A stretch of 64,000 bases of DNA. Source: Pipra filicauda (lineage: Eukaryota > Chordata > Aves > Passeriformes > Pipridae). Both the position numbers and the translations under genes were made by a program. Each line of letters starts with the position of its first letter. Position 1 is the stretch's first letter. Shown here in pieces: positions 14,252 to 26,376 of the stretch. The notes under the pieces were generated by a model that ran no database searches, was not told where the DNA came from, and saw nothing but the letters and a program-made list of their open reading frames with translations. The stretch is from positions 558,001-622,000 of the forward strand of contig NW_024104430.1 of the NCBI RefSeq assembly GCF_003945595.2, given 5' to 3'.

Positions 14252-14373
14252 TGTTTCCTGGATGCCAACGCACTGCATTTAAATATGCATTACAGTAATG
14301 GAAGAGAAATTCATGCTTAGATCGAGTAACTTTTCCTTGAAGTAAGGGCAGCAGATCATGTCCATCAATAATT
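14252..14373 (-). CDS. STS: STS penultimate-type coding exon
   Basis: A 122-nt exon with acceptor CCTATTCAG (AG at 14375-14374) and donor GTAAGT at 14251. After completing Arg it encodes [20 protein letters not shown] and [20 protein letters not shown], and ends in phase 1. In human STS the next exon is the last one; it carries the cytosol-distal C-terminal domain and the 3' UTR. I searched 1-14251 by eye for the expected continuation (a WKA...TPNF...THHDPPLLFD-type block) and did not find it, so the last exon is probably to the left of the window. A 106-codon open frame at 13958-14278 overlaps the exon in another frame and is not real. Confidence 0.94.
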
Positions 14374-14881
14374 CTGAATAGGAAAGCATTTCAAAATCAG
14401 AAGAATCCAAACCTCACTTCACTGAGAAAGTACTATAACTCTGCACATCTGCTAGTAAAAGAAACCAAAATCTGAATGGCCACCTCCATCTGGTCAAGTC
14501 AAAGAAAAACCTTCATGTGCTCTTTCCTTTGATTTTTACATTACTTAAGTAAACATTAATTGTACATTTTTTCATTATGAATGGTTGTTTTCTCAACTCT
14601 GTTTTGTTTTTTTGTTTTTTTTTTTAAATGAGAAAGTGACCAGATATATGTGAATAAATTGCTACAACACAGTCCTTCACGTGTACCTGCTCAAGCGTTT
14701 GGGAGTAGCCTGGCCAAAGTAATCCTAAAACTAAACTAGAGAAATATATGCTGGGCTCTGTTAGCATCCCCAGAAGTAATGGTGAGAATTCTGTCCAGCA
14801 TATTATGCATGCCTGAATTTAAGACAGAAGTAGTTGTTTCAAATTTGAAAATCAACTATGTTTAAATACATATTTATCAAC

Positions 14882-14900
14882 TACAGACAGACAGACAGAC
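14882..14900 (+). repeat. (CAGA)n microsatellite
   Basis: Four to five units of CAGA in a row, followed by a short GTACACAC segment and a TATATAGATATG tract. Confidence 0.85.
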
Positions 14901-16514
14901 GTACACACTCATTGGTATATATAGATATGTATATAAATCCTCTAAATGCTTCTGGACAATTCTGATCATGCGCTGAAGGAGTCAGTCAATTTACATAAAA
15001 ATTGACTTATAAAATAAGTAAGGCTTTTAAATGTTTCCATAAATTAAGCCTTTGTATTGCTCAAATCAGCTGGAAGAGGAGAAATCACAATCTGCCTTTT
15101 TGACCTGGTATGAATTACAAATTTTACAATAAGTTTTATAGGAAATTAGTTTTTGCTGATATACATATCAGCAAGTAATTCTTTCTTAAGCATTTTGAGC
15201 AATGTCTCATAAAAACTTTTTGAAACTTATAAAAAGTTTAAAAATGTCTATGTTAATTTTCATTACCATGAAACATTTTTCATGTTAGTGTAACAAGACA
15301 GGTACTAACTTCACTTTTTTAAGCCATAAGCTACATATGATGATTAAATTCATGGCAGCAACTGTATGCAACAGAGCCATTATGAGTAGCACTTTTCTCA
15401 AATGGTAGCCAAGAAAACATCCTGGAACTCCTAAAGCTATGTTATCTGATAACTCTGCCTTCTGGGTACATCCTTGACTGTGGGGGTCTGTTGAATTAGA
15501 GTCTGTCCCACTTTCAATTTGTCATGTTTTCTTGCCTGAGTGACAGACTCTTGTCTTGCCCCTGCAGGCTTCCTCGTTAACAAACTAAGAGCAGGACAGA
15601 CGCATGTATATTGTACACTTTCTGTTTTAGAGCCTGTTGATAGGGAAAAGGGCATCTCCACTAATATGTCACCAATACTCTTGCATTCCTAGAGCTGCTG
15701 GTTTCAGAGGAATATATAAGACTCTTTCTGATGAATAATTTCTCTTCTTTAACTAGGAGCACCTCCTCCTTTTCTTTTAACCTGCTCCCTCACAGTGACT
15801 GAATCCCAATTGTATTAATTTTTCTTACTTCTAAGGAGGAATTCAGTGGAGTAATAGGAATTCAGCTGCTGGATGGAAAATGCTTCAAGATAGTCCATGA
15901 CCTAACATGAAGCAGTACTTACAGCATCCAGTCTACAGAAGAAATCTTACAGAAGAATCAGAGTGGAGCAACCTACAAGTGGAAGTTACACAAGTATATT
16001 GGGATTTCTATCAAAGAGATCAGAGAAAACATCAGTACTTAGTCTCCACTCAAGCAATATGAAAACAAACTGCATAGTATCTGCCATATAAGGACCAATC
16101 TGAACAGCTGAGGTTTGACAGTTACCACTTGTAGGGCATTTCTCAGGACCAATCTGACTAATTTTTCATGTCTTACACTTGTCCTACCCTGCCATTTCCT
16201 TCAAGCACTCAATGAATCATCATTAGCAGAATGACTCTGCTCAGCACTGGGCTTTCCCATGTGGATTCTCAATGCTTTGTGCTGTTTGTGTGTTGTAGAT
16301 GTTGAAGGATATGTTTATCAGCAGGTTTCTCTGCTTACTGGATTTGGAGGGCAACAACACTTAAGTGCAGGTACTGCTGCTGAGATTGGGTATCTCCCAA
16401 ACCAGACAAAGCCTGGAGATGTAGCAGTGTCAGTAAGGTATCTTATGAATTTCAGAAACCCAGTGAGTTTTCTTATCAGGCTGCAAAACTCTGTAAGGGA
16501 TTATTTTCACTAAC

Positions 16515-16680
16515 TCGGCACAGGGGAAAAAAAGTCCAAACAACAACAATGAGAACAACAAAAACAAACAAACAAACAACAACAAAAACAAAAACAAAAA
16601 CCAACCACCAATCAACAACTCCCCCCCCCAAAAAAAAAATGGGAAAAAAAACCCCAAAAAACAAGCAAACAAAAAAACCC
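16515..16680 (+). repeat. A/C-rich low-complexity block
   Basis: About 165 bp almost free of G and T, made of AAC, AAAC and AAAAAC units with a C9 run followed by an A9-A10 run at about 16621-16639. On the STS-sense strand it reads T/G-rich. Overlapping open frames of 80 and 94 codons on the minus strand here are low-complexity artefacts (Phe/Leu/Val runs). Confidence 0.9.
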
Positions 16681-17079
16681 AAACACTTGTGAGAGAAGCC
16701 TAGTTGGCCATGAAGTTTAAAGTAATTTACAATTGCAGTTCCTTTTTCTACCACATTCACTCATGCAGAACACAACTGTTTTGATACATTCATTTTTGCT
16801 TTTGGTAAATATTTCCAGGTTTGATTTGACAGTATGTTGCTCTGATGGTTTCTCTTATCTTTTTGGTGCTTGGTGCTTGTTCTGCAAGTTAAGCTGTATT
16901 TACATACAACGTTTCTGTAAAATATATCAGTATGTCAATATGAAAAGAGACAACATACTATTGTAAGGATAAAACCCAGTTTCTTACTTACATTTTCACC
17001 TCTATCTTAATAGACATCACCAGAATGTATAAAACACTCATGACACTTTCTCTAAACCAGAGATGACTACAGAGCATAC

Positions 17080-17239
17080 CTGTCAGAGGGTAACTGTGCC
17101 TCCGCAAGTTTGACTACGGTAGGAAATATATCCATGTTACTTGTTGGCTCATCAATATAGGCACCAGCCTGTATCACTCCAGGCCAATGGAGAAGACCTG
17201 GCACACGAATACCTCCTTCCCAGTTTGTTGATTTTCCAC
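17080..17239 (-). CDS. STS: STS exon with the GGK / WEGGIRVPG motif
   Basis: A 160-nt exon with acceptor TTTTACAG (AG at 17241-17240) and donor GTATGC at 17079. It encodes (G)[20 protein letters not shown], then [20 protein letters not shown] and [12 protein letters not shown], ending with AG, the first two bases of Arg. The Lys in GGK corresponds to the active-site lysine that contacts the substrate sulfate in human [14 protein letters not shown] is the classic arylsulfatase D/E/STS signature. The exon lacks an ATG-initiated open frame longer than 60 codons, so start-codon-based ORF searches miss it. Confidence 0.95.
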
Positions 17240-20200
17240 CTGTAAAATTAGTTTTGTTTGCTGAGAAATCAACTTCTTCTTAGATAATGCTCCCTCCACA
17301 AGATTCAATTTCCAAACATTAAACATTCTGCTTAGCTAGAATCTTTCCATTAAATGTATTTATCTTATTTTTACTTTGCTAGATTTTCCACCTAGAGTAG
17401 TACTTTATCACAGTAAATTTACTAATATGTATTAGTATTTAGTATAAATAAACTAAATAAACGTATTTAGTTTACAAAAACGTAAACAATTGCAGGAGAT
17501 TAAAAGGCACTTTACAGGAATCTACATATAGAATTTGGTCTAGATAGTGTGTCCCATAACCCACTTTATTCATGTATCTCCCTTTTTCAAATTAAAAAAA
17601 AAGAAAAAAAGAATTACAACAAAGAACTTCAAGAGTTCTGTTTCCTCAGCCTCTTTAACCTCCAAAACACCTCATAGATGTCTATACCTTTGGTGCCAAG
17701 CTCAGGCCTTGCTATATGTATATGTTATCTATTTTACTGAGTCCTTGATGATCTTTTCTATTTCAGCGATAGTGGTTTCAGAATCCACCTGGTTTTCTAC
17801 AGGTTTTTCACTGTTCGTAAAGGTAAATAGTAACTTCAAGATAGAAAATTTTCTTTTGCAGAGATATTTACCTATATATATACATATTCTTGTGGCTGAA
17901 AGAGTATTAGCTCATGAGTCCTTGTTATATCAAATTTCTGCTTACATTTTTCATGGGCTTTATCAGAATTCATAATATTGAATAGTCAGAGACACATCTA
18001 GTCTGCAATCAGAAAACTCAGACTTTCTAATATCCAGCATTATGTCAAGCAACAATATTTCCTTAAGCTGTTTTTGGAAAACAGTGCCAGGATCAGATCT
18101 CAACAGGACTACCTGTCTTCTAGAGCACTGTTAAAAGTTTACTCCTGTCAGTGAGTCAAATCTGATTCCATTCACATGATAAAGTGTTTGGCTACCTATT
18201 CTAAAACTCAAGAATGAGATGCATGTACTATTTTTGTTTACATTCTTGTAAAAAATATGATTTTTCAAAACAAATATGTAAATTTAAGTTCATAAAGTTG
18301 TTATCTGGGGAGGTGTAGAACACCTGTTGCCTAGCAAAAGGAAGTGTTCACCCAACAGTATGCTGCTTAGTTGTTAATTTTGTTAGGTCAAGGTCAGAGT
18401 AGGTCTCAATAGACTGTGTACATCTTCTGTAGAAAAGATTATTCCTGTACAACAATCATTAGGTTTTTCAAAGTTTGGTGGGATTAGGTGTTAGCTAGCA
18501 GGAAAAGGTCAAGACTGAGCTATGGTGCATAGAAAATCCTGTTGAGTGGGAGTAGTTAAATCCAAATAAGAATTCAAGAAAAGCACAAGGACATAAAATT
18601 ACAGATATCTTCAAATTAACATACTTTCTGTGAACAGCTATGCCAGGGAGATAATTTGGTTCATGAGCCAGATCCTAGTTCTGTGTACACATCACAGCAC
18701 CTTTTTGGCTGAACAGTATCAACAGACAGAAAACTCCAAGAGTTGACCTATACTGTAGGTAGCTTTAAGTGTGAGGTTCCTTTTATTTCTGTGTACAGAA
18801 CCCAGTAACAGTGTTAGCTAGATTGGATTGCTTAAGTAAATTCTCATTACACTGTTATCTCCTGTGTAATCTGAAGACAGAAAAATTTCAAGATAAGGGG
18901 TGAACCTGATTCCCACATGCTGGAATTCTTAAAACCTAGATATTGTGTCACTTCCACAGCTCTTAGGTTGACAGTGCAATTTTCTTGAATCACTACAGAA
19001 AAGGTCAGAAAAGTTGCACATTACCCAAGCACAAAGGAACTCTGCAAACTCCGACTCTCCACTGTAAGATACAAAAAGCAAAATTGACTCCACAGTAGAG
19101 CTATACCTTCACTTACGTCTATGAAGAAGTGACTGCTGTTTTCCTTTCAAAAGGCAAATTGGAGCATAATTTTTTTATAGCTCTGGAGATTGGGAATAGC
19201 AGGGAACCAGGGCAGGAAGTACAAGTCTCTGCAGAAGACTGTCTTCTATTATCTATGCTTACATGGTATTCATTTTTACTACAATAGTGTTCAGCGACAT
19301 CACTAGAGTTGCTTAATGCCATTATGTGATTACAAATAGCTTGACATATATAATTTTTAAAAATCTAGCTGTTAAACTTGCATTCTTCTCTGCATTCTTT
19401 TTTCTTAAAAAAAAAAAATAAAATTTTTACTTCTGATGCTTGAAACATGAAGCAAACATCCAAATAGCTAAAATATGAGAAGGGCAATTAAAAAATCCAC
19501 AAAATATCATTATTTAAAAAAAAATATCTCTTAATATTAAGGATCTGACTCACTAGTTTTGTATTTTGCTTGGACTTGACAACACTGAAATGGAGAAAAG
19601 ACAGCAACCTAGTAGTCTATATGCCTTGCAAACTCTAGGCAGCCTAGCTATATATTATTTTTGTTCTCTTAAATTCTTATAAAAGTTTTTTTTTAAAGCA
19701 TAAGATACACCAAGCTGCATCTTCATGCTTAGCTATCTATGCTTTCTGAGTGGTTGCAGCTTTCAGTGTTATATTGAACAATAGCCTATGTTTACCTCTC
19801 CTGAAAAATCCACAGGAGCAGGCAAAATACATAACTCTCTGCAGTCATCCACAACATGATATCAAATTTCCATTATATCCTCATTTTAAATCTTAGCTAA
19901 AAGAATACATCTTTTCTTTTTCTCCCTCTGGTTTAAATTGACTGCTATTATCTAACTCTGGGAATAGAGTTTTTACAAAGGATGATATATAAAGGGGAAC
20001 TCTGTGGTAAATTGCTATTAACATGAATGATAAAAACTATTTTAAATACCTTTCTTAGATCATGTGGATTATAATCATACTACCCTTTCCTTCCTTCATA
20101 TATTCTTATTAAAAAAAGCTTCTAAATCCAATTTATTATCTTGAATAATACAGAAATACAAATAAATTAATTATTCTACCCATATGTAATATACTTTATG

Positions 20201-23200
20201 CTACAAATATCAACAATCTATTGTTTAGTTTACAAAACGATCAAAAAACAATTTATTTTCAATGGCAAGTTCACTCTTTATTTTACTGATTTTTAACTTG
20301 TTTCATGTACTGGTTTTGCTAATTTTCAAGCTGTTCTTGTACAGGTGAATGGAATAGACATGATTCATTTGGACATCTCCTCATCCGACCTTTCTTCCAA
20401 TCAAAGGAAATGATCTCTCAGGATACTTTTTGTTTCAGTCAAAATTACAAGATGGGTTGATCATTTAAAAATCTTGACCACTTTAGAGAGAATATAAAAA
20501 TACAGTACATTTGAAAAAAAAAGGTAAACTTCTGCTTTCATTCAAGTCAAAAGTGAAACTTCAATAAATATCCCTAAATATGCTGTAGCGTGGTCCTTGG
20601 GGCCAAAGTAGTGGTCATCTTGATTTCTCTGTGGCTTACAGGAAAAGTTTACTAATAGCTTCAAGAAAATCTGCTGAACTAACTTGTCACTGAGTGTATA
20701 AACTTAAACTAAAATAATAAATTTGAATGGATAATCAATTGGATAATTGATTCCTCCAGTTGTTGTTTAGGTCTCACAGATCTGCAGTAGATTAAAAAAA
20801 TCAGGGTTTAAGTCCTTAGGAAACACTCATCATTATTTTTCATGGATATTAACAAATAATGATGATAATATCTATTTCTAAGGCACAAAGCACTTACAAT
20901 GAATGTTGTTCAAATAGTTTGCCACTATCAGTGCTGGACTCCACTTCCACTAGCAGCAGAACTCACGACCTACTCTGGTGGCACAACAGTAGCCTAGGGC
21001 CTGTATGCATTGCACTAAGTGCTTCAGAAGTACAAAGACAGACAATGTTTCTAATGCACAAGTCTGAGGTACAGGAAAAATACATGTATCCAAAAGAAGC
21101 CGACGGTAAGAGATGCAAGGAGACTCCACAGCAATCCTGTACATAACAGAGTGGGATAGACATCAACAAGTGACAATGAGGGAGAACTTCTACTGTCTGC
21201 ATATGTACCAGTGAAATAGTATAACGAGAAAAGGTGTGGAGAAAAGTTTTTATTGTCTTTACTGTTTACTGCTATAGATTATATACACTGAAGCCAGTTC
21301 AAGAAATTACTCATTAAGAAACTAAACAAAAATTACCACAAAATATTTAGATTTAAATTCTCAGGGTACCACAGAAGAATATAGTGCCATCCTTTAAGCC
21401 AGTCATCTTACACTGGTTGTTTTTTCCATGGAGAAAAAATTCTGTTAATTTATTTATTCTATTCACCTTATTCCAAAGTAGAGATCTGAAGTATTTTGAA
21501 AAACTAACCTTATTTCTGTTCCTAAAGGAAAGCTATGGTGACTAGCTCAAATGAGCATGCTTCAATGGGACAATTAGTGAAAAACACCTAAGGAGAAGTC
21601 AGTGCAGGTATCCTGGCAATCATATACAAAACCAATACCTCAGTGTTCCATCCCTTTCAACAGAGAAATGTCACAGAACTGAAAAAAACCCACTGAAAAA
21701 ATTACACAGAAAGTTTTAAGAAGATACTTTGGTTACACATAATAGTGTCCATATTTCAATCTAAAAATATTAATATTAATGTATTATCACATATGCATCC
21801 AGGAGTACTTCATGAGTTCAAGTAAAAAGACCTTGAGTTGTTGGGAAGAAATTCTTATTAAAATAGCCACTATTTTTTGCTTTAGAAGCTGCATCTAGAT
21901 TTAAACCTTTTAAAGATCTTTGACAAGGACCTTCAGGAAAAATTACTGGAACATTAATCATGGGTTAGGAGACAAAAGGTTGTCATGAATCAAAATCTAA
22001 CAGGCAGGAAACAAAAAGATTAAACAAACAGCCTATGACCCTTTGCAAAAGCAAGTCAATAGTAAGGTACCTTGATGCTACTCTGTGTTAAGCTCCTTAC
22101 TATTTTAATATATTTCCTTCAGTTTTGAAAGAGAATTGAGCCATGGAATTGAAAAATCCACATGACACAAAGTATCAGAGGTTGATCAAATTCAGAAGAA
22201 AAGATAATGCCCTTCACACCAAGTTGGATGAACAGGAAACGATGCAACTTCAAATTCTGTAAAAATATTTGCAGCACAATGAACATTGGAGAAAAAAATA
22301 ACTGAACTAGAGTCTATGGTCTCAGTTATTCAGGCTATAACTTTCATTGCATACTTATGAAAAAGAACCCATACAAAAACTAAGGCTTTATGCATATCTG
22401 TAATCAGTAAGATACAAAGTCAATAGGATGAAATGGATAATATTAAGAAGTTAAGTATATGGACAAGTTGACACTTAATGGAAAAAACCAAAAGGTTTTG
22501 ACCTGTAAAGTCTTTTTAAAAAATACATTGCACAATTAGAAATAATTCACAGAGGAAAATAACAAGAAATTAGGGATAAGGAAAAAGTCATCAATTAAGA
22601 TCGATAAGAGAGACAGAAGAGACAATTATCTTCTGAATGAGGTATTAAAGGCAAGGAGGCACCAAAGAAGTATTTAGAACAAAGGTAAACCAGGGAAAAT
22701 ATAAAACCTTTTCCCTCCTTTATCCTATATCAGAGAGTTGAAATGAAATGAAATTTACAACTGTCCTATTTCAAAATAGTAAATGAAAGCACTGTGTTCT
22801 CATTGACAAGTGATATAGGCTATACTCAGAATTTAAAAAGACTCAGAGTAGAATTTCATTTCCATATGATGAAAAATTATATAACTAATTCTAAAAACTT
22901 TTGTGGAATCTCAGTTGTCAGGATTCACATCTTTAACCAAGGTCATACTATCTAGGATTAGAAGATCTTCTTAGGGATTTTCTTATTTACTACATAGATT
23001 CTGATCCTGATAACTAAATGTCAGAAAAAGGCCACTGGAAAGAGATTTTCATCCATCACTTCAATATTACTATATAATGTCTTCTGAAAAAAGATACTGC
23101 AGAGATAAACCAGACTGTGTATGGCAGCAACTGCTTAAACACTGGTTAGCTCTGGTTTTCAATTTCAAGGGCTATCCAAATTTATAGAGACTGTTCCATA

Positions 23201-24047
23201 GTCAGAATCCAGGGCAATAAAGCCTTCAAATAGCAATTTCCCCTTTTTGCATCCAGTCTTGTAGCACTGGCCTAAGTCTCCAAACACCTCTTAAATTTTA
23301 TCATTGGTGCTTATTTGGCTGGATATCAAGATAAATTACTGAGTTAGAATTGTGGAGATCTGTTGAGAGCTTTTGATTCTAGGGCAGAACCAATTATTGC
23401 TGAGTGTACCGCTCCAGCTCTGACAAGAGGGTTAAGTGGCTTGATTCATATTCACATTTATACAGCACTCATATACAAAAAGATAAGTAGTGGAGATTGA
23501 CTGGCAGAAACAGGGAGAAAGGTCATATATGTCTCCCAGTTTTTTAAACTACTCATCCGATGAAGCAAATTCCTAGTGTGCGCACACATGAGCACAAGCA
23601 GCATAAAGATGGTCCTTTTGCTTTTTTAGGCACACTGCTATATCAGTGCCTGAGACTTGGGACTTCACAGGTCTGGTCTCATTAACTCTGCCAGAGATTT
23701 ACACACCTCTAACACTTTTCATCACACATGACTTTTAATATTAATAAATTCCTATGTATGAAAATTGCTAATTATGCAATTTATTGATCATTTCCACTTC
23801 AGCCCTTTTGAAAATTATGCATAATATACCTCTTAAACTAAGGACGGATATGGAGATGGAGGGAGTGGAAGATAAAGCAGAATTAATTGTATTTTTAAAT
23901 GATAGAAGGATATTCAACTGATTGCATGGGTCTTTTAATTTCTTTTTATTTTATATGAATGTCTCTCATCAAATAATGATTTTGTTTCTTACACTGTGAT
24001 TATTTTCTAACCCATTGTATATTACATTGCTAGCACAGCACAGTAAA

Positions 24048-24445
24048 CAGAATCACAGAATGACAGAATCAACCACGTTGGAAAAGACCTCTGAGATCAT
24101 CAAGTCTAAACTATGACTTAACACCACCTTATCAACTAGACCATGGCACTAAGCGCCACATCCAACCTTTTCTTAAACAGCTACCACCTTCCTGGGCAGC
24201 CCATTCCAATGCTCAACCACTCCTTCTGTGAAGAACTTCTTCCTAATGTCCAACCTAAAACTTCACTGGCACAGCTTGAGACTGTATCCTCGTGTCCTGT
24301 TGCTCATTGCCTGGGAGAAGAGGCAGATACCCACCTGGCCTCAACCTTGTTTCACATAGTTGTACAGAGTGATGAGGTCTCTCCTGAGCCTCCTCCTCTC
24401 CAGGCTAAACAACCCCAGCTCCCTTAGCCACTCCACACAATTCAT
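24048..24445 (-). mobile_element. CR1 retrotransposon, 3' end fragment
   Basis: It begins with CAGAATCACAGAATGACAG (reverse complement of the CR1 tail), then TTGGAAAAGACCTCTGAGATC. It continues through CTTCTTCCTAATGTCCAACC, GAGTGATGAGGTCTCTCCTGAGCC and CTCTCCAGGCTAAACAACCCC, the standard complement of the CR1 ORF2 C-terminus. It is 5' truncated at about CCACTCCACACA and abuts a run of 17 A (24446-24462). The 94-codon frame at 24143-24427 is an antisense shadow of it. Confidence 0.93.
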
Positions 24446-24462
24446 AAAAAAAAAAAAAAAAA
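24446..24462 (+). repeat. A17 homopolymer at a CR1 5' junction
   Basis: A run of 17 A immediately at the 5' truncation point of the minus-strand CR1. CR1 elements do not carry poly(A) at their 5' end, so this is either pre-existing target sequence or the tail of another, unrecognised insertion. Confidence 0.8.
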
Positions 24463-25041
24463 GAAGTCCCATTATTACCCAAGTAAACCCATCAATCAGA
24501 TTTTTTCATGAATCCAGGTAAGACCTATTTCAAGTTTTTCTTTGTTCTGTAAGTATGAACACAAAATTTTGCAAGGCTTGAGAGAAAAGACTTCATTCAA
24601 TCAAAGTTCCTCAGCAAGGCATATTCCCTAGTGTATTTGTATTTTTTTTCCCTCCTCACCATTTATCCTGTATCTTATGTCTGGCACTCGAGAAGGCAAA
24701 TATTTTTTAGAGCTTCTAAAACACCTCAGGCTGTGCCTACAGCTACAGATATGTAACCATATGGTTCCTTAATTACTTAAATCACTATGTAAGGCCTGTG
24801 TGCTAACGTTCAAGGTACATTTCACTCTGGTGTTAGCCCAAGGGGACCCATCTGATAGACAGACCTCGTGACTTTGGCATTGCTTGTTTTGCTGCTGTAG
24901 CATTTCCTTGGCAATTCTCTTAAAATATAAGGGTCATTTCTCAGATATCTATTGACTAAAAACTGTGGAGTCTTCTCACTTGAAAACCTCATTGTATTGT
25001 TATTGCTTACTTTGTGTGCCTATATTTTTTCCCTTCTGAAG

Positions 25042-25870
25042 TTTTGTAGATGATATAAAACTGGGAAGCTACCATCCAGAAGGACCTTTAGAGGCTTGGA
25101 GAAATGGGCCAAATGGAACCTCATGAAGTTCAGTAAAGGAAATACCAAGCCCTGCATCTGCACAGCAGTAACCTCTAGCACCAACAAAGTCTGGGGGATG
25201 ACTTGCCAGAAAATAGCTCTGCAGAGAAGGGCCTGAGGGTCCTAGTGAACAACTAGTGGAACATCAGCCAGCATTGTGCCTTCTGGCAAGGAAGGCCAAA
25301 ATCATTCTGAGCTGCATTAGGAAGAATGTTTCCAGCAAGTCTTATTCTCTGCTCAGCACTGGTGAGACATACCTGGAGCACTGGGTTCAAGTGAAGAACT
25401 CCCCAGTACAGGAGACGTGGACATACTGGCGTGAGTTCAAAAGAAGGCCACGACAATGATTATCCAGCTGGAGCATTTGACATATGAGGAGAGACTGAGA
25501 GAGATGTTCAGCCTGGAGAATGCTTATCCAGCTGTATGGATTTACATGAATAAAGAGCACAGAGCCAGACCCTTTTTTGTGGGGCCCCTTGACAGGACAA
25601 GAAGCAATGGGCACAAACTAAAGCACAGAAAGCTTCATCTAAACATAAGAAAAAGATTTTTTTTTATGGTGGGTGTGATTAAACACTGGAGAAAGTTGCC
25701 CAGAGAGGCTGTGAAGTCTTCATCACTGGAGATTTTCATAACTTGACTGGATATAGTCCTGAGCAACCTGCTTTAGCTGACCCTGCTCTGCAGGGGCTAG
25801 GACTGCAGACACTGGGAGATGCCCTCCAAACTCAAATACTATGAGATCTTTTAGTTCTGTGATACTATAT
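25042..25870 (+). mobile_element. CR1 retrotransposon, ORF2 3' part and tail
   Basis: It reads in the CR1 sense direction. It starts near GATGATATAAAACTGGGAAG, then AACCTCATGAAGTTCAGTAAAG, the RT C-terminal region (ARKAKIILSCIRKN, YLEHW), TTGCCCAGAGAGGCTGTG and AACCTGCTTTAGCTGACCCTG. It ends in GTTCTGTGATACTATAT, a decayed CR1 terminal repeat. Several frameshifts break the reading frame into pieces (25256-25459 and 25456-25746), so it is an old dead copy. It is antisense to STS. Confidence 0.93.
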
Positions 25871-26238
25871 AGAAAAAAAAATCATACCTAAGGGCAATTT
25901 ACTTCTTTCTCTCTACAACTAAAAGTTTTAAGTTTGGTAAATGACTTTCCAAAAATTGATGGATTTCTTTGATCTTGTCCCCTGAAATATGAGTTGAAAA
26001 CAAATTACACAGCCACTACCCAGTGAAAGAATGAAAAGAACTTAATCTCTGGTAAAAAAAAACAACAGGAATACTCACTGAATTTTATTAAAAAGAATGA
26101 AAACAAGCATTCTTCCTGTATTTCAGTAAGATTGAAGATTTGACCTTGTCCACAAAGTACATTACAGTTTTGGTGCAAACCCAAGGAGATGATAGCTTTT
26201 CTCCCTGCATTTTTCAAGAATAATCAGAGAATGTTCAC

Positions 26239-26376
26239 CTTTATATATGCCATTGTATCCTCCATGGACTTCTCCAGCACTAGAAATTTCTTCAACATGA
26301 GCCCCTTGGTCAGATGTAAAGTATACAAGAGTTTTGTCACTCAGATTATGTTTTACCAGCACATCCAGAACTTGTC
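26239..26376 (-). CDS. STS: STS exon with the FTSDQG metal-binding motif
   Basis: A 138-nt exon preceded by a TTTTTCCCTAG acceptor and followed by the donor GTGAAC at 26238. It encodes (G)[15 protein letters not shown], then [16 protein letters not shown] and [14 protein letters not shown], then the first base of Gly. The Asp-Gln pair in FTSDQG is the calcium-coordinating pair of the STS active site. The open frame continues upstream of the acceptor and downstream of the donor by chance, so a plain ORF call (26162-26392) overruns the exon on both sides. The sequon NLS in this exon sits three residues before the place where human STS has NDT (my alignment from memory). Confidence 0.95.

Larger units (their letters stand above)
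14374..17079 (-). other. STS: STS intron, 2.7 kb
   Basis: Shortest intron in the window. It holds a CAGA microsatellite (14882-14900) and a long A/C-rich block (16515-16680). Apart from these I see unique AT-rich sequence with no exon or recognisable transposon. Confidence 0.85.
17240..26238 (-). other. STS: STS intron, 9.0 kb
   Basis: It contains two CR1 copies in opposite orientations (24048-24445 minus, 25042-25870 plus), about 600 bp apart. Between 17240 and 24047 I see only unique AT-rich sequence. Open frames such as 17547-17975 (142 codons) and 20859-21146 show no domain and are taken as chance. Confidence 0.85.

Noticed and set aside
13958..14278. 106-codon minus-strand gene
   Set aside because: It overlaps the STS exon at 14252-14373 in a different frame; the exon frame carries the sulfatase homology.
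17547..17975. 142-codon plus-strand open frame
   Set aside because: Biased, low-complexity composition with a Lys run, no recognisable domain and no supporting splice or promoter context.
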